Below are positions 59,438 to 64,000 of a stretch of DNA of 64,000 bases, piece by piece. The notes under the pieces are model-generated. The model searched no databases, was not told the origin of the DNA, and worked only from the letters and a program-made list of their open reading frames with translations. The position numbers and the translations under genes are program-made. Position 1 is the stretch's first letter; the number at the start of each line of letters is the position of its first letter. The stretch comes from a bacterium BMS3Abin14 (GTDB lineage: Bacteria; BMS3Abin14). The stretch covers positions 1 to 64,000 of the forward strand of contig BDTG01000019.1 of assembly GCA_002897695.1 (NCBI GenBank), read 5' to 3'.

Positions 59438-60205
59438 TCATGTCTTGTCGCCAAGTTCGTCATGTTCCAGATAGCTGATATACGGTTCTCTCTGGGCGCT
59501 GCAGAATCTACTGACGCGGTTTACTGTTTCCTCCGGATCATCGCTTATGGAAAGGAGGTCCAGTTCATCTTCGTCCAGAAACCCGGATTTTACCATGTGG
59601 TTTGTCATCCAGTCGTACAGCCCTCCCCAGTAGCCCCTGTCAAAAAGGATGATGGGAAATTTATGCATCTTGCCGGTCTGTTTCAGAGTCAGGGACTCGA
59701 ACAGCTCATCCATGGTCCCGAAACCGCCAGGCAGGATGATAAGCGCCTTTGCATACTTGAGGAACATGACCTTTCTGATGAAAAAGTAACGAAAATTCAG
59801 AGGGACCGTAACATATCCGTTGGCCTGCTGCTCCTTCGGGAGAAGGATATTGAGTCCCACCGATTCCCCTCCGCCCTCCATGGCGCCCCGATTGGCTGCT
59901 TCCATGAGCCCCGGGCCTCCACCTGTGACCACGGCATAGTGTTCCTCCGCGAATCTACGGCCGATTTTCCGCGCCTTTTTGTAAAGCTCATCCTCCGGCC
60001 GGCTTCGCGCCGAGCCGAAGATAGTCACAGAATCAGGGAGTTTTTCCATAATCTCCATCCCCGTGACCATCTCGGCCATGATCCTGAACAGACGGCGGTT
60101 GTCCATCTCGGCCCTGCGCAGCCTCTCGATGGCAGGATAAACCTCATGGGCGAGAACATCGCCCATGAGCGAGAACATGAGTTCTCGCATTTCATTGTCG
60201 TTCAC
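59438..60205 (-). CDS. LOG family protein (TIGR00730), nucleoside-5'-monophosphate phosphoribohydrolase type
   Basis: A 255-aa protein. The catalytic signature is PGGFGTMDELFESLTLKQTGK with the substrate motif GGGPGLMEAANRGAMEGGG; older annotation calls these lysine decarboxylases wrongly. LOG enzymes cleave AMP-type nucleotides to the base and ribose 5-phosphate (cytokinin activation in plants). The C-terminal ~30 residues are an extension of unknown role. GTG start with AAAGGGG. Confidence 0.9.
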   Translation of the reverse strand: MNDNEMRELMFSLMGDVLAHEVYPAIERLRRAEMDNRRLFRIMAEMVTGMEIMEKLPDSVTIFGSARSRPEDELYKKARKIGRRFAEEHYAVVTGGGPGLMEAANRGAMEGGGESVGLNILLPKEQQANGYVTVPLNFRYFFIRKVMFLKYAKALIILPGGFGTMDELFESLTLKQTGKMHKFPIILFDRGYWGGLYDWMTNHMVKSGFLDEDELDLLSISDDPEETVNRVSRFCSAQREPYISYLEHDELGDKT

Positions 60206-60387
60206 ACAGACCCCTTTCGAGTGTCATTAACCCACGCATGTGCTCCACACCTGAAACGCTGGTCCCGCTCTGTAATTCATATCAGACTTTCTCATCCGAG
60301 GTCAACGCCAACCGGCCGGAAAGTCGTCGGCAGCTTCCTCTTTTATCCCATATATGTTAGCTTGTTCTGCTTCAATGGAAGGGCCGG

Positions 60388-61512
60388 ATGGAGGAAAGAA
60401 TCTTGACAGAGGCGAAACAGCGGACAAGACAGGGCAGAATTTTCGAGCCAAAATGGCTCGCGTGGGAAATTACCGGCAGATGCAACCTGAACTGCATCCA
60501 TTGCCGTTCCTCGTCCACCATGGGTTCGGGCCAGGGAGACTTTTCTCTGGAAGAGGCAAGATCCCTCATTGACGAGATAACCTCTTTTGCAAAACCGGTG
60601 GTTGTCCTTTCCGGCGGTGAGCCGCTGCTGCGTAAGGACGTGTTCGAGATCGCTTCCTACGGTACCTCCAAGGGGCTGCGCATGGCGCTTGCCACCAACG
60701 GGGTCCTCGTAGATGATGAGGTGTGCGATAAGATCAAGCAGTCCGGAATCCGGATTGTTTCCCTCAGCCTGGACGGTTCAAATGCCGGGATTCATGACGA
60801 CTTCCGCCACCAGGAGGGCGCCTTTGAGGCAACCTTGCGGGCGTCGGATTACCTGAAGAAAAACGGCATTGAGTTTCTTGTCAATTCATCCTTCACCAAG
60901 CGGAACCAGACCGATATCCCCAACGTCTACCGGCTGGCCAAAAAGATCGGGGCCGTGGCATGGTACATGTTCATGATAGTGCCCATGGGAAGGGGCGAGG
61001 AGCTCATGGCCGAGCTTATCTCCAGGGAGGATTACGACGATATCCTCAAGTGGCACTTTGACATGGAGCTGCAGGAAACCGAGATGCTTGTGCGCCCGAC
61101 CTGCGCTCCCCATTACTACCGCGTTATCCAGCAGGAGGCCAAGGCGAAAGGGATCGATTTTAACCGACGCAACCTCAAATTCGGGACGGGCGGCGCAAAG
61201 GGATGCATCGCCGCCCAGTCAATCGCCTTTATCGGCAGCAAGGGCGACGTACAGCCATGCAGCTATTTTCCCCAGTCAGCCGGCAACGTACGTGAAAAAA
61301 GCTTCCGTAAGATCTGGGAAGATTCGGCCCTCTTTAACGACATCCGGAGCTTCAAGGATTACAAGGGCCGCTGCGGATCCTGCGAATACCTGGGGGTCTG
61401 CGGCGGGTGCAGGGCCCGGGCGCTGGCCGTATCCGGTGACTACATGGACGAGGAGCCCTTCTGCAGCTACATACCCAAAAAAATTGCCCGTCAGATGGCG
61501 GACAACAGGTAA
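60388..61512 (+). CDS. Radical SAM/SPASM protein of the haem cluster (AhbC/AhbD/NirJ-like)
   Basis: A 374-aa enzyme: [4Fe-4S] motif [16 protein letters not shown] (CxxxCxxC), SAM motif [15 protein letters not shown], and a SPASM region with [23 protein letters not shown] and [20 protein letters not shown], then PFCSYIPKK. Relatives decarboxylate porphyrin side chains in the sirohaem-dependent haem and haem d1 pathways. It is immediately upstream (19 bp) of hemE, hemH and hemY, genes of the classical route, so it may replace the missing coproporphyrinogen oxidase step or do something unrelated. ATG with AAGGG upstream. Confidence 0.85.
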   Translation: MEERILTEAKQRTRQGRIFEPKWLAWEITGRCNLNCIHCRSSSTMGSGQGDFSLEEARSLIDEITSFAKPVVVLSGGEPLLRKDVFEIASYGTSKGLRMALATNGVLVDDEVCDKIKQSGIRIVSLSLDGSNAGIHDDFRHQEGAFEATLRASDYLKKNGIEFLVNSSFTKRNQTDIPNVYRLAKKIGAVAWYMFMIVPMGRGEELMAELISREDYDDILKWHFDMELQETEMLVRPTCAPHYYRVIQQEAKAKGIDFNRRNLKFGTGGAKGCIAAQSIAFIGSKGDVQPCSYFPQSAGNVREKSFRKIWEDSALFNDIRSFKDYKGRCGSCEYLGVCGGCRARALAVSGDYMDEEPFCSYIPKKIARQMADNR

Positions 61513-61531
61513 ACCAGCGAGGTTTAAATCC

Positions 61532-62560
61532 ATGGCCGCCACATACCCGTTCATCGACGCCTGCTTTCGCAGACCGGTTCCCACAACCCCCATCTGGATC
61601 ATGAGACAGGCGGGACGATTCCTTCCCGAGTACCAGAAGGTCCGTGGCACGGTGGATTTTCTGACCCTGTGCAAGACACCGGAACTGGCCACAAAGGTCA
61701 CACTTCTTCCCGTGGACATCATCGGCGTCGATGCGGCTATCCTCTTTTCCGATATCCTCATTCCCCTGGAGCCCATGGGGATACCGGTGGCTTTCGAGGA
61801 GAAGGTGGGGCCTGTCCTCGGGGCCGTAAGGGACGAAAAGCAGATAAGGGCATTGCGGGCCATTGACCCGGAGAGGGATGTTCCTTTTGTCCTCGAAGCG
61901 GTGAGGATGATCAGGAAAGAGGTGGACGGCAGGGTCCCGTTGATAGGCTTCTCCGGCGCTCCTTTTACCCTGGCCACCTACGCCGTGGAGGGCGGAACGA
62001 CCAAGTCGTTCCACAACATCAAGGGCCTCATCTATTCCCGCCCGAAGCTGGCCGACGAACTCATGGAAAAGCTCGGTGACGCCGTCATCGCCTACCTGAA
62101 CGCCCAGATAGCAGCAGGGGCTCAGGCCGTCCAGATCTTCGACACGTGGGGCGGTATTCTGGCCGACCCGGAGTACGTCAGGTTCGCGTTGGACCCGGTA
62201 AAGAGGATCGTCGCCGGCCTGGACCGAAAGGACGTGCCTGTTATCTACTACATCAATAATGGCTCCTATCTGGCGCATCACATGGAAGGCCTGAACGTGG
62301 ACGTTGTGGGAATAGACTGGCGCCAGGATATCGCTCTGGCCAGAAAAACCTTCGGCAAAGACAAGGCCGTTCAGGGAAACCTGGATCCCACGGTTCTTTT
62401 CGCATCACCGGACGAGATCCGGAGGCGCACCCATCACCTGCTGGAAGAGGCGGGCCCCGAACCCGGCCACATTTTTAACCTTGGGCACGGCATAATGCCC
62501 CAGACTCCCGTGGAAAACGCCCTTGCCCTGGTGGAGGCGGTTCACGAATTCAGGCGCTGA
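61532..62560 (+). CDS. hemE: Uroporphyrinogen decarboxylase
   Basis: Converts uroporphyrinogen III to coproporphyrinogen III. The 342-aa TIM barrel has the substrate-binding PIWIMRQAGRFLPEYQKVR, the catalytic Asp in AILFSDILIPLEPMG, GFSGAPFTLATYAVEGG, FDTWGGILAD and GNLDPTVLF ... FNLGHGI. ATG 61532 with GAGG upstream gives the normal length; the frame is open upstream inside the radical SAM gene, which is a shadow. It is followed by hemH after 6 bp. Confidence 0.97.
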   Translation: MAATYPFIDACFRRPVPTTPIWIMRQAGRFLPEYQKVRGTVDFLTLCKTPELATKVTLLPVDIIGVDAAILFSDILIPLEPMGIPVAFEEKVGPVLGAVRDEKQIRALRAIDPERDVPFVLEAVRMIRKEVDGRVPLIGFSGAPFTLATYAVEGGTTKSFHNIKGLIYSRPKLADELMEKLGDAVIAYLNAQIAAGAQAVQIFDTWGGILADPEYVRFALDPVKRIVAGLDRKDVPVIYYINNGSYLAHHMEGLNVDVVGIDWRQDIALARKTFGKDKAVQGNLDPTVLFASPDEIRRRTHHLLEEAGPEPGHIFNLGHGIMPQTPVENALALVEAVHEFRR

Positions 62561-62566
62561 CATGCC

Positions 62567-63571
62567 ATGATATCCCGACCCGGAGGCACCGCAGTCCTTC
62601 TGCTCAATATGGGGGGCCCTGACTCGATTCAGGCTGTACGCCCGTTTCTGAAAAATCTCTTTTCCGACCCCGCGATTATCGGTCTGCCCGGTTTTATCCG
62701 ACTTCCCCTGGCCGCGTTTCTATCCTCCTCCAGGGCAAAGAGGGTGATTCCGCGATATCGCCTCATCGGCGGCAGAAGCCCCATTGGAGAGATCACCGCC
62801 CGTCAGGCCGATTCCATGGCAAAGGCCCTGTCTTCCAGGGGACTGCAGGGAATAGGCCCGATCCTTCCTGCTTTCTCCTATTGGCACCCTTTTATACGGG
62901 ATTCGCTTGAAAAGGCTTCCGGCAGCGGCCCTGAAAAACTTCTCGCTATATCCCTGTACCCGCAATATTGCGGGGCCACCACCGGGTCGTGTCTGAGGGA
63001 CCTGGAAGCCGCGGTGGCAAGGTCGCCGTTTGAGGGCAAAGTCAGGGTAATCGACAGGTGGCCGGACCATCCCGGTTACCTCGACGCTCTGGCGTCCACC
63101 ATCAGGGATGCACTGGATCAGATCAGGCCTGAGGAAAGGGACGATGCCGTGGTCCTCTTCTCCGCGCATGGCATACCGGTATCCCTTGCCGACAGGGGCG
63201 ACCCGTATCCAAACGAGATAGCCAGGACTGTTCAGGGGGTTATGGAGAGGCTGGGAAACCGTGCTCACGTTCTGGCGTTCCAGAGCAGGCTGGGACCGGT
63301 CAAATGGCTGGGCCCCGACCTGGGGGAGGCCCTGAAGGACCTGGCGGGAAGGGGCGCTCCTCCGATTGTGGTTGTCCCGGTGTCATTCGTGTCGGATCAC
63401 ATCGAGACCCTGTATGAGCTTGACATCCAGCACCGGGAGATCGCCGGGAACCTGGGTATTTCGACCTATGTTCGGGCTCCGGCGTTAAACACCCGTCCCG
63501 ACTTTATAGAAACATTGGCCAACCTGGCCCAAGAGGCAACGAATGACCGGACCGCAGGAAAAAACACATAG
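62567..63571 (+). CDS. hemH: Ferrochelatase
   Basis: Inserts Fe2+ into protoporphyrin IX. The 334-aa enzyme opens AVLLLNMGGPDSIQAVRPFL, has RYRLIGGRSPIGEIT, the metal-binding His in VVLFSAHGIPVSLADRGDPY and the acidic VSFVSDHIETLYELDIQ motif. All are intact. It begins 6 bp after hemE and overlaps hemY by 29 bp. Confidence 0.96.
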   Translation: MISRPGGTAVLLLNMGGPDSIQAVRPFLKNLFSDPAIIGLPGFIRLPLAAFLSSSRAKRVIPRYRLIGGRSPIGEITARQADSMAKALSSRGLQGIGPILPAFSYWHPFIRDSLEKASGSGPEKLLAISLYPQYCGATTGSCLRDLEAAVARSPFEGKVRVIDRWPDHPGYLDALASTIRDALDQIRPEERDDAVVLFSAHGIPVSLADRGDPYPNEIARTVQGVMERLGNRAHVLAFQSRLGPVKWLGPDLGEALKDLAGRGAPPIVVVPVSFVSDHIETLYELDIQHREIAGNLGISTYVRAPALNTRPDFIETLANLAQEATNDRTAGKNT

Positions 63572-64000
63572 GGTAGTTGTAATAGGCGGGGGAATCTCAG
63601 GGCTTGCCGCCGCCTACTTCATCCAGAAGGGGTTGCGGGAGACCGGCGCACCTTTTTCGTTGGAACTCGTTGAGAAGGAAGGGCGGGCAGGTGGAAAATT
63701 CACCGCCCGCAGGGAAGGAGGTTTTCTTGTCGAGGGCGGACCCAACGGTTTCCTTGACAGCAAACCGTGGACTCTGGACCTTGCACATGAATTGGGGCTG
63801 GATGAGTCCCTTCTTCCCAGCGATGAGGCCGCAGCCAGGCGTTTCATCTTTTCAAGGGGCAAGCTTCACGAGTTGAAGGCCTCACCCATGGGCTTTTTTA
63901 CCTCCAATCTTCTGTCCGTACCGGGCCGGGTCCGGATCGTCGGGGAACTTTTCGCCCCGGTCACAAAAAAAGACCAGGATACCAGCCTTGCGGAATTCGC
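63543..64000 (+). CDS. hemY: Protoporphyrinogen oxidase (HemY/HemG family), 3' end outside the window
   Basis: The first 152 codons are visible. The FAD-binding motif VVVIGGGISGLAAAYFIQ, EKEGRAGGKF and EGGPNGFLDSKP are typical of the flavin-dependent protoporphyrinogen oxidase, which makes protoporphyrin IX for HemH. This enzyme uses oxygen or another acceptor. The ATG lies inside the hemH 3' end, so translation is coupled. C-terminus not seen. Confidence 0.9.
   Translation, partial: MTGPQEKTHRVVVIGGGISGLAAAYFIQKGLRETGAPFSLELVEKEGRAGGKFTARREGGFLVEGGPNGFLDSKPWTLDLAHELGLDESLLPSDEAAARRFIFSRGKLHELKASPMGFFTSNLLSVPGRVRIVGELFAPVTKKDQDTSLAEF

Noticed and set aside
59438-60205. Lysine decarboxylase
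   Set aside because: The PGGFGT motif has long been mislabelled this way; the fold and motif are of LOG-type nucleotide phosphoribohydrolases.
1-64000. CRISPR arrays, rRNA and tRNA genes
   Set aside because: Looked for direct repeats of 25-40 bp with regular spacers and for conserved rRNA/tRNA segments on both strands; none seen. Short-period arrays found are 7-11 bp and not CRISPR-like.

Overview
The window looks like chromosome from an anaerobic or facultatively anaerobic member of the Desulfobacterota (former Deltaproteobacteria). The basis is gene content and order, not a marker gene: a priA-def-fmt-DUF116-rsmB-PASTA-rpe-SDH protease run, a MinD/HTH pair behind a DUF1015 gene, two multihaem c-type cytochromes, an NfnAB-like pair, PxxKW and AMMECR1 proteins, and a cysteine-type CcmE. 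No rRNA, tRNA or CRISPR array was found. Most of the window is moderately GC-rich; roughly 40.2-46.2 kb is visibly richer in A+T.

Layout. 1-4.9 kb (minus): chemosensory operon with a soluble coiled-coil signalling protein, a STAS protein, CheY, CheA with an extra inserted domain, and a periplasmic sensor-like protein. 5.6-19 kb (plus): housekeeping run (DUF1015, MinD, HTH, priA, def, fmt, DUF116, rsmB, PASTA, rpe, SDH protease, SprT-like). 19-20.3 kb: intergenic repeats and a defective IS630-type element. 20.3-26.3 kb (minus): a cytochrome c maturation operon of the CcmE-Cys type without CcmH. 26.6-37.6 kb: plsY, a NYN protein, TPR, nitrilase, CorA, DUF3426, AMMECR1, polyprenyl synthase, NfnAB-like and engB. 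37.6-40.1 kb (minus): radical SAM/SPASM enzyme, a 20-residue Cys-rich peptide gene with a very strong ribosome binding site, and a cytochrome with 10-11 haem motifs. 40.3-46.2 kb (plus): an A+T-richer block with a two-component system, a secreted Ca-binding-type protein and an ABC-2 exporter; two of its genes are frameshifted. 46.2-54.2 kb: hflX, a pentahaem cytochrome, YhcC, Rho_N, GpgS-like, hisG and a YchF-like protein. 54.4-57.7 kb: an OFA-family transporter behind a roughly 470-nt structured leader, a PxxKW protein and queH. 57.7-64 kb: a DnaA-box cluster, a Cys-rich protein, CNNM, LOG, then a haem operon (radical SAM, hemE, hemH, hemY) running off the end.

How it fits together. Haem synthesis at the right end, cytochrome c maturation in the middle and two multihaem cytochromes point to a respiratory lifestyle with periplasmic electron transfer. 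The best candidate for an undescribed system is the radical SAM/SPASM enzyme, 20-aa peptide and multihaem cytochrome cluster at 37.6-40.1 kb.

The intergenic DNA is unusually rich in short degenerate elements: at least six arrays that share a 7-bp period but not a sequence, a dispersed stem-loop family built on AAAAAGTCCATCAA, and several palindromes. All three frameshifts in the window (IS630, histidine kinase, ABC ATPase) can be repaired by removing one base from a homopolymer, so sequencing error must be excluded before calling those genes dead.
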